A stretch of 64,000 nt of DNA, taken from positions 15,934,566 to 15,998,565 of the forward strand of contig CM048839.1 in assembly GCA_026545765.1 (NCBI GenBank). Direction: 5' to 3'. The notes below the pieces were generated by a model, which saw only the letters and a list, made by a program, of their open reading frames with translations, did no database searches and was not told where the DNA came from. Positions 47,531 through 59,756 of this stretch are shown here, piece after piece. Source of the DNA: Plantago major (taxonomy: Eukaryota > Streptophyta > Magnoliopsida > Lamiales > Plantaginaceae). The translations under genes and the position numbers were made by a program. Numbering within the stretch: position 1 is the stretch's first letter; each line of letters starts with the position of its first letter.

Positions 47531-48293
47531 AGCTATGTTTAGCAAAACTAGTTGAAAAACTAGCTGGTAGCTGATTAACTATTTGAAAAGCTAGCTGATT
47601 TTAATGTGGGTGTTTAGCAAGTTAGTTTATAAACTAACTGATATTTTATAAAATGACATAAAAGGGCATTACTCTTATTTTTATTTTCTTTAACCTTTTT
47701 CATCGTATTATTAGTCTATATATTTTTTTAAATAATAGTACATTACATTTTTGTCTAATTATTCTAATATATATTCAATGTAATTTTCACCGCCATTTTA
47801 ATAACATTATTAAAATTTATCAGAAGTTGAAAGAAATATTCATTGAGCATTCTAACTTAGTAAGGAAAAAAAATCGATAATTGTTGTGTACTACATGTAT
47901 GCATTTTAAAGAGATGCGGATACATTAATCCTTATCTTGATTGCAAACAAGACACAAATGTATATGAAGGTTCCAACAATATAAAATATAAGTCGAGAAT
48001 TCTAATGACCTTTCATGTGGTCTACAAAAAGAAAAAGTGACTAACACAGAATAACTGTAGAGTAAATAATAATAAACGAGTGGTTTTCCTTTTTTCTAAT
48101 TTAGGACAGGGATATTTTCAGAATGAAAAAGTTAAGAATGAGCTTTTTTTTTTAAAGCTAACTTGGGTAGCTTCTCAATCAGTTAGCTTTTCAGCTAGTT
48201 GATTTAAGAAGTTGCGTGTTCACGTAACGAGTTTTTTATTAGTCAATGGTCAAGAAAATATATGGAGCTGAAAAGTTAGTGGTAAACAGAGCC
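47531..48293. mobile_element. Harbinger-like non-autonomous element (763 bp)
   Basis: Ends AGCTATGTTTAGC and the inverse of GGCTCTGTTTACC, flanked by TAA at 47528-47530 and 48294-48296. Subterminal AACTAGCTG / CAGCTAGTT words are inverted copies of each other. No ORF. Confidence 0.7.
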
Positions 48294-48590
48294 TAAGTGA
48301 TAAAGTCATAATTGAATTTCCATTATCATTTATCGGATAACTAATATATATGAATCACATCTGTAAATGTTCAAACTTTTAGATAAGATTTAATTCCATT
48401 ATGATATCAAATGTTTAGTCACGTTCAAATCTGGGATTGAATCTCCCTAGAGACCAACTTGATACATATTGAATTTCTCTTTGAATTGTGTCATCAAATA
48501 GCTGAAAGGTTCAAATATTCGCACGACATACACACCACCGGTATTAGTTGTAAACTCAGAATGAAATGTCTGAGGAGGCTGAAACTCTTT

Positions 48591-48865
48591 CGGCTTGTTT
48601 GGCTCAGAATTTAAGCTCAATTATAATTGAGACAACCCATAATTGGATTTGGCAATCCCATTTTAATAGGGCAATTAGTTGAAAAAAGATAATTAAGTCC
48701 AACTCAATTATGTTCCATTCTTCCTTCTACAATCCTACAAAACTCTATAAAATTTTAATTCTATACAAAACACGAATTTTAACAACTTAATTATAATTTA
48801 GTCACTATTCATCAATTTACCTCAATTAAAATGAACTCTATTATAATTCCGAACAAAACAACCCG
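48591..48865. mobile_element. MITE with CGGCTTGTTTGG ends (275 bp)
   Basis: Left CGGCTTGTTTGGCTCAGAATT and right inverse CGGGTTGTTTTGTTCGGAATT agree at most positions. TTT flanks both sides. It contains AATTATAAT / ATTATAATT inverted words. The superfamily is likely Harbinger. Confidence 0.65.
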
Positions 48866-49261
48866 TTTATCTTAAGTTGAAACACAATTCTTCGTAGGGG
48901 GTTGTAAAAAGGTTGAGAATGTGGAGCTCACATGACTGATTTGGAAGACTTTTTTTAGCAGTGTGCCAATAAGCATATCATGGGTTAGAATGAGACATGG
49001 CCTAGTTCCAAAACTTAACCAGTTAGCTGTATGCATACAAACTGTCTATATAATGATATACAATGAAAACGAGAGCCACTTCCATTACCTTCAATCAACT
49101 TCCTTTTCATTCTTTACTATGAATTTTCTCTATAGCTTTTACCCACTAAATGGTGCATTAGTTCCAAATGGTTTTTCACAATTAACGGGCCATATTTCTA
49201 ACACAAAGTTTTGGAATATTAGTAAAAGAGGAATTATGTTATTAAATATAATTATAATATA

Positions 49262-49516
49262 CTCCCTCCGTCCCGCTAATCTAGTCTTGGTTTGACTTTT
49301 CAGGGCAACCGTTTCCAACTTCGATTACGAATTAATCTTAAACCGTAAATGTAAAATGTTCAATTAAATTATATAATGATAGTTTAGTTCATAAATTTTA
49401 ATTATATAATTTAAGTGAACCTTTTATATTTGCGGTTTAAGATTAATTCGTTGTTGAAATTGAAGACAGTTGATTAAAAAGGTAAAACTAGAACCAGATT
49501 AGCGGGACGGAGGTAG
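49262..49516. mobile_element. Stowaway MITE (255 bp)
   Basis: CTCCCTCCGTCCCGCTAATC at the left is mirrored by GATTAGCGGGACGGAGGTAG at the right, with TA at 49260-49261 and 49517-49518. Internal arms (TTAATCTTAAACCG / CGGTTTAAGATTAA) continue the palindrome. Confidence 0.9.
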
Positions 49517-49638
49517 TATTGAACAATATTAGTATTAGTAATGTTTTGTGAAAAAATATTTTAGTTCATTTTTATCCATCCATATATTATATATGTAAAT
49601 TATAAGGGGCTAAACCCGACCAGATTCATTCAGTCCTA

Positions 49639-50124
49639 TGTGGAATTTTGTGGAATTAGTTGTATTTTAGCCAGTATATATTTCACTGTTATTTTTGGTA
49701 TGTTGACTGTATATATTGTTTTTATTAAATTTCATATAACTTTATCTGCAAAAATCCGAAAAATATTTTGAACATATATTTGAATTCGTCATGACAAGAC
49801 GAATCCATAGACACCAATCTTGAATACTATTATTACTTAAATAAATTATTGTATTCATTAAAATTAAATATAAATTTATTAAATAAGATAAAATGAATTA
49901 ATAGAATTTTAATTTAAAAAATAGATTATTTATTAAATTAATTCAATATACTTGGAATTTTGTGGAAATAGTTGCAGTTCAATCAGTATATATTTCACTG
50001 TTTATTTTTGATACGTTGGCTACACATATAGTTTTTATTAAATCTCATATAATCTACAAACTCTAAAAAAATATTTTTAACATATATTTGAATTCACCAT
50101 GACAAGACGAATCTATAGAAACTA

Positions 50125-50162
<38 letters not shown>

Positions 50163-50290
50163 ATAAATCATTTCATTCACTAAAATAAAATATTAATCTC
50201 ATGTAACTTTATCTACAAAAATCCAAAAAATACTTTGAACATATATTTGAATTCGTCGTGACAAGACGAATCTATAAACACCAATCTTGG
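49639..50290. repeat. AT-rich satellite-like tandem repeat (~320-bp unit)
   Basis: TGGAATTTTGTGGAA starts copies at 49639 and 49958. Each runs through CAGTATATATTTCACTGTT and CATATATTTGAATTC to GACAAGACGAATC. A third, partial copy has its GACAAGACGAATC at ~50261. The core holds a 7-bp inverted pair ATTCGTC/GACGAAT around a short loop. An (ATT)n run at ~50124-50160 sits in the second copy. Confidence 0.75.
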
Positions 50291-51259
50291 ATACTATTGT
50301 TAATTAAATAAATTGTTTTATTCATTAAAATAAACTATAAATTAATTAAATAAGATAAGATAAAATAAAATAATTGAATTTTAAAAATTAAAAGTGACTC
50401 ATTAAAACACATTATAAATAATTAATGTGGCATCAAGCGTTCAAAAAGAGACTCATTTTCAATAGTTTAGCATCACACATTCTGGACAAACTAAAATGAA
50501 CGATTATTTTGATTAGCCTCATATTCATATATATCCATACGGCCATACCATTTGTGCACTTCCGGTTATTCTGGGCACTATCGTATATTTTTTTTGCTAT
50601 AATATAAAGTTGATGGTTTACTTTGAAGCACACATGATCCGCATGTCCATAAATGATACTTGAGCGCTATCTAATTACTTGGACATTTTCCAATACAAAA
50701 TTAATGTAAAAAGAAATTCATTTTAAATGGCAATGTAGAATTTAAAATTTTGTTAACTCTCTACGTTTCTTTTTATTTTTGAATTTAGATTTCGACTTTT
50801 CTCTAAATATTTATGTATGAGAGATAATGCATAATTGTAGGAGATAGTGAATAAAGTAGAAGATGTGAGAAGGTAAAGAATAAAGTAAAAAAAAAATTCA
50901 ATTTTTTTGCATGTGAAGATGAGATATATCCATATATTATATACATATCAGATTTTATTATCAATTCTAACTATAAGGTAAAGAATCAGTTTTTATTATC
51001 CCAGATGTGCTCTTTTCTGTTCCAGAAGATAGAAGAGATACACGTTAGCTAATTGGTGGTGTGTTGATCTTTACATGTTTATCAACAACATTTTACATGT
51101 GAAGACTTTCAATTTTCTTTCCTTTATGTATAAGATTCGATCGATAGGATGATGTATAAGGGTTCTCTACGGTCTCTCGCTGAAGGACTGGTTCTATCTC
51201 TAGGCGGGAAGACTCTCTTTCTTCTCTGTACTTTCTTCATCCATAACGGGGTAAAGTGT

Positions 51260-51605
51260 GGAAAAAACAACCGCACAATGTGAAATTATATCTGTTGAAT
51301 AATAATTTTTGTGTCTTTGGTGGGGTGACACATACCACCGCGAGGTTGTTGGGAACCGGTGGGTTGAAACAACAACCATACCGCGGGGGTTGTTGGGATG
51401 GGGGAGGGGGTGCTGTGGGAAAAAAAAACCGTACCATGTGAAATTATGTTTGTAGAATAATAATTTTTGAGTCTTTGGTAGGGTGATACATACCACCGCG
51501 GGGTTGGAAAAACAACCATAACAAGTGAAATTATGTTTGTATAATTTTTTTTTGTGTGTTTGGTGGGGTGAACACATACCACCGCATGGGTTGTTGGAAA
51601 CAACC
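51260..51605. repeat. Minisatellite, three ~90-bp units
   Basis: Units at ~51260-51350, ~51418-51507 and ~51508-51600 share GTGAAATTAT, TAATAATTTTTG, GTCTTTGGT.GGGTGA and ACATACCACCGC, then GGTTG. A ~67-bp GC-rich spacer (GGGGGTTGTTGGGATGGGGG) separates units 1 and 2. The overlapping minus-strand frames are a by-product of the repeat, not a gene. Confidence 0.8.
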
Positions 51606-52321
51606 CTATTAATTGTTTTGTATACTTTTGTATTTTGTTTTGGTTCCGTTTGAGGGATAGAATTTTTTATAAAAAAACATGTATCTGTTACTAATTAACA
51701 AGTCGGGTACGGTATGACCCTATTTTTACATTTTATATAGTTAACCTAAATAAACAATCAATGATATAATATTTGATGAAGATGAAGAATCGACATTCAT
51801 GATCATTATTATTCACATAAATTTGACTATATTATTTTCTCGATTAATTTATTTTATCACCTCCTTTCTATTTATTATTAAAAGTGAACTATACCGTGGC
51901 ATCACCACGGGTTAGTACTAGTTTGTATGTATATTACCAATATAATTAATATCGAGCCATATGATTTAAAAGAAGTTAAATTCAACGAAAATTATATACT
52001 ATTTAAAAAAATCATAATCCATAATTGCAAAACCATGTTTGAAATCTCTCCCCGGTGTGCATTGAAAAAGCTACACAAACATTCTCCGTGAATCAATTAA
52101 CATGTCAACAAACACGAACGCCGGTTTTAACGACCATAGTGCCTTTTTTGCTCCACCAATATTAAATACAGTATGATCCTTAAACTGATTAATTAGTAAC
52201 CTTAACACATGATTAACCCACCACCATCATCATTAGCACCTATCTATCCATCTCCTTTAAAAATTGGAATCACTTTCACTCGCAGAGAGAGACTTCACTA
52301 GACTAGCTCACTAGAGTACTA

Positions 52322-52657
52322 AGATAAAAATACACTTTTGTTAACTTAAGTTGTAACATTTATCGTTTTGACACCTTAAATTGTGACCGTTCAATTTTAA
52401 TACATTAAGTTGTGTATTCGTTCAATTTTAATACTCCGTTAGTCAAACTTAACGGAACCTTTAACTTTGACGGAGATCGACTAATTCACGTTAATTATTA
52501 CTAATTCGGTCAAAGTTAACGGTTCCATTAAGTTTGACTAACGGAGTATCAAAATTGAACGAATAAACAATTTAAGGTATCAAAATTGAACGGTCACAAC
52601 TTAATATACTAAACCGATAAATGTCACAAATTAAAGTACCAAAAATGAATTTTTGGC
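52322..52657. mobile_element. Palindromic MULE-type MITE (336 bp) upstream of the receptor kinase
   Basis: Both halves mirror each other from the ends (ACATTTATCG, GTGACCGTTCAATTTT, TACTCCGTTAGTCAAACTTAA and inverses). A perfect 9-bp target duplication AGAGTACTA lies at 52313-52321 and 52658-52666. It ends 170 bp before the kinase ATG, inside the likely promoter or 5' UTR. Confidence 0.9.
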
Positions 52658-52827
52658 AGAGTACTACTTTTGTGCTGTGTAGTACACTCTGCTCTGCACA
52701 GCCTTCTATACAAAAACAAGCATTTCTTTTCAAACCACACTTTCACGTGACCTTTTCCACCTTCTCCACCACCACCCTACTCCGCCGTCACTCCCACCAA
52801 TGCTCTGAAACGCCGTCGTTTGACACA

Positions 52828-55800
52828 ATGCTCCACCTGCATTTCCTCTCCACAGTCTTCCTCCTCCTCCACTCCACCATGGGAGCTTCACTTTCATCAC
52901 CCACCACCCTCCCAGCAGACGCAATCTCCCTCCTCTCCTTCAAATCCTCAGCCGACCTCGACAACCACCTCCTCTACAACACCTACACTCGCTTCGACTT
53001 CTGCCAATGGCAAGGCGTCAAGTGCGCTCAAGGCCGCGTCATCCGCTACTCTCTCCCTTCCTTCTCCCTCCGTGGCACCTTCCCTGCCGCCACACTCAGC
53101 CGTCTCGACCAGCTCCGCACCCTCTCTCTCCGTAACAACTCCCTCTCCGGCCCAATCCCCGACCTCTCCGGTCTGACCAACCTCAAAACGCTGTTACTCG
53201 ACCACAATCACTTCTCAGGCGCTTTTCCCCTTTCGATTTTACCTCTCCACCGGATTACAGTCCTCGATTTGTCGTACAACAGCCTCACCGGTGCGATTCC
53301 GGGAAACGTCACCGTTTTGGACCGGATTGCGTGCCTGAAACTCGAGTTTAATCGGCTCTCCGGCCAAATTCCGATGTTGAATCAGACGATGCTTAAAATT
53401 TTCAATGTGTCAGGGAATAATCTCAGTGGACCTATACCGGTGACGAAGACTATGAAGAGATTTGATCTCTATTCGTTTCTGTATAATCCGAATTTGTGTG
53501 GTAATGTGATTAACAAGCCGTGTAGAGACTCTCCGTTTTTCAATTCGGCGGCGGCGGCGGCGCCGCCGCCGCCGCCGCTTCTACAGCAGGGGTTGAGTGT
53601 GCTTTCGCCTCCGGCGGAGAAGAAGCGGCATAATAAGAAAGTAGGGTTGGTTTTGGGGCTTTTGACTGGTTTTTGCATTCTCACAGCTGTTGTTTTGAGT
53701 TTTGTTGCTTTAGTTAGGAAAAGGAGAGAGGAGAAGGAAGAGATGATGGAGGGGAAGGAAGATGAGAGTACTGTATCTAACACTAGTAAATCGGAGAAGG
53801 GGAAGGGCGTGAGTGTATTTTCGGAGAGTGAGATTGTGAGTAAATCAGCCAATGTAGCTAAGAAGGAGAAGAGTGGAAGTGTCTTGTCACTGGAGAATGA
53901 GAATGTGAACGGAAAACTAATCAATCCTGACCAGAGTAGGATTAGAGTGGTGCAAAGTGGGAATTTACTGTTTTGTTCCGGGGAGGAGGGGAGTTACAGT
54001 TTAGAGCAGCTGATGAGGGCATCGGCGGAGCTGCTAGGGAGGGGTACGATCGGGACTACGTATAAAGCCGTGATGGCGAATCAGTTTATTGTGTCTGTGA
54101 AGAGGTTGGATGCAGGCAAGACTGCTATTACTAGTGGTGAGGAGTTTGAGCAACACATGGAGAAAGTTGGGATGCTGAGGCATCCTAATTTGGTTCCGGT
54201 AAGGGCTTATTTTCAGGCGAAGCAGGAGAGGTTGATGATCTTTGATTATCAGCCTAATGGGAGCCTCTTCAGTCTTGTCCACGGTAATCTTTCTTTGCTT
54301 ATATTTGCTGTTTCGAAGTGTTTTCATGTGTCTTTAGTTGCGTAATTTGATGTTTTTGGTTGAAGTTTATGCACTATTTATGTAAGTGGGTTTATAGCAT
54401 GTTGGTTTATACTTCTGTTATTTCTTGTAATGAACATAATAATAGATAATTACGGAACAAATTAACGTATGCACTTGTAGAAAATGAAATTCAAGCAAGT
54501 TCTGCTAAAAGGGCGATGGAGTTTTGAGTGTTTGTGGACCAACTTTTGGGAGATAGGATGTGAAGGAAGATGCACTGAGCTATGGCCAATTCACTAAGAA
54601 AAAGTACCTTAGTAGAGCTTAGGAATTACCTAAGGAGTTGCTCTCTAGCTTTTGGCATACTATGGTTTAAGATAAGTAAGATAGAGTCATAAGACTAATA
54701 TTCAAAATATTAAAAGTGGCTTATGAGCTGCCGAAGCCACAACCCAAAAGCTACTTGAAATGCTCGTGAGCATCCAGCAGTTTTAGGAAATAGTCTAGAA
54801 TCATTTTTGACTTTTGGTTATACAAAAGTTGGGGTGTAGTATTTACCAAATAGAAAAAACTCATGTAATCCAACGGCTATCTCCCACAATATTCTTATAC
54901 ATTTATACTCTTGTGGGACGCAAATATCAAATATGTTACAGTACTAAGCAATGAAGCATGGGCAAGGAAGAACCAGAGGGTAGTTGTGGACCAATTTATG
55001 AGATATTTTGATGTTGAGAGTTGCTCAAACAACTCTTCTCTTTCCCTGGGTTTGCCAATTAGAATAGCTGTAAGCTTAGTGGGATCGATCAGCAGGAGCA
55101 GCATGTAGTTCTTGGCTTAAATGGAAAATGGGATCCCACTAGCCTTTCTTAGTTCTTACTACCGACAATAATAGTGTTTTTTGTGGCTTGAAGGGTATGC
55201 AGCCCAATAATGTGGTTATTGTTGTGGGCTCCAATGCCAAACCCAAATGTGTTGGATGGCAACACAACATTCTACTTTGGTCCCAACCATTAGTCTTTGA
55301 TTTGTTGACTAGAATTATGCATCGCTAGTAAATCATGTGACAATGGCAGGAGAGATAATTAAGTGGCCTACAGGTGCTTACTGATAAACAATAGGAGATC
55401 CCTAAATTCATTCGCTTAAGCAGTGTTCGAGTTCAAAATATTGTAGATTTAATACACACCTGCGAGGCAACCCTTAGAGTCCGGTAATGCTCGAATTCAG
55501 ATCATGGATGCAAACCAAAGTAAAGAACAGCATGAAAATAATTTGGCTTTTTGATTAATCTCAAGTGAAGCATCTACGTTTCAAAAGTGGACTAGTTTTT
55601 GAAGTTGACTGGTAAAATTGATGATTAAAGAAATAGATAAGGACTAGTTATGGGGGGTTGAGGATCCACAAGTTACAGGACAAAAAACAAACGTTTACAT
55701 GCAAAAACTAAATAATGAAAGGAGCAGGGACCACCCAATGCCTATTAAAGCATAAAATAAATATGATATTTGTGTTTGATCTAATATCAAATGTGGTCCT

Positions 55801-56509
55801 GATATTAGAATTTCGGACAAGCTTTGATGAAGTTGAGCATGTGGAGAATTATAAATGACCAAAGTTTAGAGGGCTCAACTTTTGGGGGACCAGAATTTTA
55901 CTCTACCATCTTCATGTTGCTTTGCTGAACATTTGATTATCCTCAGGATCAAGGTCAACTAGGGCGAAACCTCTTCACTGGACCTCATGCCTGAAGATTG
56001 CAGAAGACGTAGCACAAGGCCTGGCTTACATCCATCAAGCATCAAGCTTCATTCATGGCAACCTAAAATCCTCCAATGTTCTCTTGGGCTCCGATTTTGA
56101 GGCTTGCATAACTGACTATTGCCTATCAACACTTGCAGACACCTCATTGGATGAAGACCCTGACTCCATAGGTTATAAAGCCCCTGAAATACGAAAATCT
56201 GCTCGCAAAGCAACAGCGAAGTCAGACGTGTACGCATTTGGTGTGCTCTTACTAGAGCTTTTGACTGGAAAGCCACCAAATCAGCACCCATTCCTTGCAC
56301 CTCCTGATATGCCAGATTGGGTCCGAGCAATGAGGGAAGACGATGATGAGGATGACACACGACTCAGAATGCTGGTCGAGGTGGCTAGTATCTGTAGCTT
56401 AACATCTCCCGAGCAGAGACCGACGATGTGGCAGGTATTGAAGATGATCACTAATATTAAGGAGATTATGGATGATAGTTCAAGAGAGGTGCAGATTGGT
56501 TATTCGTGA
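52828..56509 (+). CDS. LRR receptor-like pseudokinase (At5g67200/At3g50230 type)
   Basis: Plasma-membrane LRR-III-type receptor. Two exons, 52828-54283 and 55947-56509, joined inside HG|S (672 aa). Signal peptide about 1-20; N-terminal LRR cap with CQWQGVKC; about five LRRs ([48 protein letters not shown]…); LCG…C cap; Pro tract; membrane segment about 272-294; basic stop-transfer RKRREEK. The kinase-like domain (about 395-660) has [14 protein letters not shown] and the VAIK-type Lys in VSVKRLD, but HRD is HGN and DFG is DYC, so catalysis is unlikely. The ATG at 52828 is chosen because it starts a signal peptide; in-frame codons upstream run into the MITE at 52322-52657. Intron 1 is 1.66 kb. 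Confidence 0.93.
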
Positions 56510-56738
56510 TATTGTTAGGTGTGTAATTTTGATTCTCCAAAGGGAGGTATATGTAACTAACCCTTATAGTTATGTCCTAAGACGGTATTAATTGATTCTA
56601 TTACTGTAGCAAGTATTATCACTGATATGCATGTTCTTTGACAATGTCATGCAAAGTAACCAAGTTCTAGTCGAAACGTTAGAATTACATGAGCTGTTTA
56701 CACGAAGCAGAAATGGAATTTCATTGCTTCACTTGGTT
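56510..56738. other. 3' flank of the receptor kinase gene
   Basis: Short 3' UTR and spacer. The copia element is inserted about 235 bp after the stop codon. Confidence 0.4.
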
Positions 56739-56743
56739 TATTA

Positions 56744-56960
56744 TGATAACGCTAGAACCGACTCTCCTAAAGTTTAGGCCTACTGCTTAGTTTGTTGTAA
56801 GTATTAGTCAGGTCAAATACTACTTAGTCTTAGTTTGTTAGTTTGTTTGTAACAACAACAGAACGTGTGTATCATTGAGTTTCTATATATTGAATACAAC
56901 ACACCACCAAATTATTCAAGGTGGATAAACTTCAGACTCTTCGTTTTCTAATTCTCTATA
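56744..56960 (+). repeat. 5' LTR of the copia element
   Basis: 217 bp, TG…TA ends. Contains the TATATATTGAATACAAC region, a plausible promoter and start area. Six bases longer near its start than the 3' LTR. Confidence 0.9.
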
Positions 56961-57020
56961 TGGTATCATTCGTCCAGGCTACTTAAAACCACCAAAAAAA
57001 AATCTTCCCTCCCCTTCCCG

Positions 57021-59756
57021 ATGGCTGGCTCATCACAACCCGCTGAATCTCCACTCGATAATGGCCCCGTGTTTTCGGGAATGGCGCACCTGGTGACGAC
57101 CAAATTGAACGCTGAAAATTTCGTTAACTGGCACAGCCAAGTTAATCCCCTTGTTACCGGTTCTCGTCTACTTCCGTTTCTTGATGGCAGCAACCCTGCT
57201 CCCCCACAAACCGTTCTTGATTCAGCCAAAAAGTCTCACACGAACCCTGAATATCTGTCATGGTTCTATCTCGACCAGAGAATTATCAGCTTCCTCCGTT
57301 CCACCCTTACGGATGAAGCACTCATTGTTACAATTGGATGTAACACATCGCAAGAAGTTTGGGAGGCTCTTCATTCGGCCTTCCAGCATTCCTCCAAGCT
57401 TCGAGAGCTTCGGCTCAAGGACGAGCTCCAAACCATTCAGAAAGGCACGCGGAGCGTCTCTCAATATGGTCTCCAATTCAAGTCTTTATGCGACCAATTG
57501 GCAGCCCTTGGTTGCAAACTCGATCCGGCGGATAAGTCACACTGGTTTCTTCGTGGTCTAGGTTCCACGTTTATGAATTTCTCGAGCAATCAAATGTCAC
57601 TCACACCTCTCCCGACATTGGAAGATCTTATTCCCAAAGCTGAAAATTTCGAGATATTCTCTCGATCGCTGGAACGCACAAATACGTCCTCTGATGCAGC
57701 CTTTTATGTTCAGAATCATCATTCTTCTTCTACGCGTTCAGCTCAGTCCTCCAATAAGCCTCGTGGTGGTGGCCGCGGCAATAACAGGGGCGGAGGACGA
57801 AGTGATCAACAGACCACTGCTGCCCGCTCTTCCAATGGTGTAAGGCGTCCTCCTCGTTGTCAAATATGTCGAGTGGAGGGCCACTACGCTGTCAGTTGTC
57901 CAATGCGCTATCAATCTTCTCCTGTTAATGACGCAAACATTGCTGACGCCTTCGCTGCGTCTTGCTCGACCACTCAGCGTACTGTACCTGACTGATACAT
58001 GGATTCGGGGGCCTCCTCTCACATGACGTCTTCGGCAAATACTCTGGATTCAGTTACGACATATGGTGGTAAGGGTTCGGTCTTTGTTGGTAACGATGAT
58101 TCATTGTCCATTACACATACTGGATCTCATTCTGTTTCACCAAATCTTCATTTATTGGATGTCCTTGTTGTTCCACATCTTACAAAGAATCTCTTGTCTA
58201 TCAGTAAACTTACTAGAGATCATCCTGTAAATGTTATATTCTCTGCTGACTATTTTATTGTTCAGAACCGAGTGACAGGGACACCAATAGCAAGAGGACG
58301 GCGTGAAGGCGGCTTGTATCTTCTCGAAGAAGGACATCATGCTCTTGTTTCTGCTCTACGCAATAAAACCCTTCGTGGATCATTTAAGTTATGGCACCAG
58401 CGTCTAGGTCATGTGCCCAATAATGTAATTTCGTTGTTGAGTCGTAAAGGACATTTGTCTGTTTCGTCCTTACTTCCATCTCCTCGCATTTGTTCTTCGT
58501 GTCAATTAGCGAAAGGTCATCGCTTGCCCTTTGATTTGAATGAAAAACGTTGTTTACGTGTTTTGGAATTAATACACTGTGATCTTTGGGGTCCCGCTCC
58601 CGTTACCTCTAATGAAGGTTTTCGCTATTATGCTCTTTTCATGGATGATTATTCTCGTTTTACATGGATTTTCCCCATGAAACACAAGTCTGACTATTTT
58701 GATATCTTTGTTTCCTTTTATACATTTGTTGAAAAACAATTCTCCGGTGTTATCAAAACACTCCAAAGTGATGGGGGTGGTGAGTTTATCAACCACAGGC
58801 TCCAATCTCATCTCCAATCTCATGGCATTTCTCATAGAGTTTCGTGTCCTTATACCCCAGAACAAAACGGAAGGGCTGAACGGAAACATCGTCACGTCAC
58901 CGAGGTTGGCCTCTCAATGCTCTTTCATTCTTGTCTAAAATTGGGCTACTGGTGGCACGCTTTCACAGCCGCTGTTTACATGATCAATAGGCTACCCTCA
59001 TCCGTTCTTCGCAATATTTCGCCGTTTGAGATTTTGTTTGGTGCTGCCCCTAACTACGCCAATTTCCACCCCTTTGGTTGTAGAGTCTTTCCTTGTTTAC
59101 GTGACTATGTTCCACACAAATTCTCTCATCGCAGCCACCCTTATGTCTTTCTTGGCTATAGCGTTCACCATAAAGGCTTCCGTTGTCTTGATCCGGAGTC
59201 GTCTCGAGTTTACATCACTCGCCATGCTCAATTCGACGAGACGTATTTTCCATTCGCCACAAGCACAAAGCTGTCTGCCATCGACGACTTGGACTTTGCG
59301 TCCTTTCTTGAGCCCAACAACGCCGAAGAGCCTGCCTATCATTCTGACTCACCAACAACGCCAAACCTAGGCCCATGTTTAAGCTGTCCATTGAATTTTC
59401 CTTCGACTAAATCAAACACAGTTCACCCAGAAAATCTGCCTCTATCACCTGCTCCTCACCACACCATTCCGTTGACTCCTCCACCCGTGCAGACCACACC
59501 TCTTTCGACACCACCTCCACCGCGTCCTCTACGACGCCGCCCTCATATGTTTCATCCTATGCGTACTCGGGCACAGGAAGGAATCTTTAAAATCAAGCAT
59601 CCCGGTCTCCTTTCGAATGTCTCTTCACCATTACTTCATGCTCTTATTGCCTCCTCTGTTCCGAAAGGTTTCAAAGCCGCATCTCGTGATCCTGCCTGGG
59701 TTCGTGCTATGGACGCCGAGATCAAGGCACTATCTGCAATCGAACTTGGGACTTAG
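57021..59756 (+). pseudogene. copia gag-protease-integrase frame, interrupted
   Basis: Gag (57021-57995) is of the Retrotran_gag_2/UBN2 type, ends with Gly/Arg-rich and zinc-knuckle regions, and stops at a TGA just before the protease motif. The same frame resumes at 57999 with YMDSGASSHMT (the Met at 57999), the pre-integrase zinc finger LWHQRLGH…CSSCQLAKG, and the integrase core with D, D and E residues in HCDLWGP, LQSDGGGEF and EQNGRAERKH. It stops at 59754-59756 at the start of the reverse transcriptase region. Confidence 0.9.

Larger units (their letters stand above)
44276..49261. other. ~5 kb gene-poor interval upstream of IRX15-L
   Basis: Contains the IRX15-L promoter and the MITEs listed separately. 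No coding sequence was recognised; the open frames are short and AT-rich. Confidence 0.4.

Noticed and set aside
51200..51603. Overlapping minus-strand ORFs with repeated Pro/His-rich peptides
   Set aside because: They are translations of the 90-bp minisatellite in several frames at once, not a conserved protein.
52621..52827. N-terminal extension of the receptor kinase from ATG 52621
   Set aside because: The start lies inside a MITE, and the extension would bury the signal peptide beginning at 52828.
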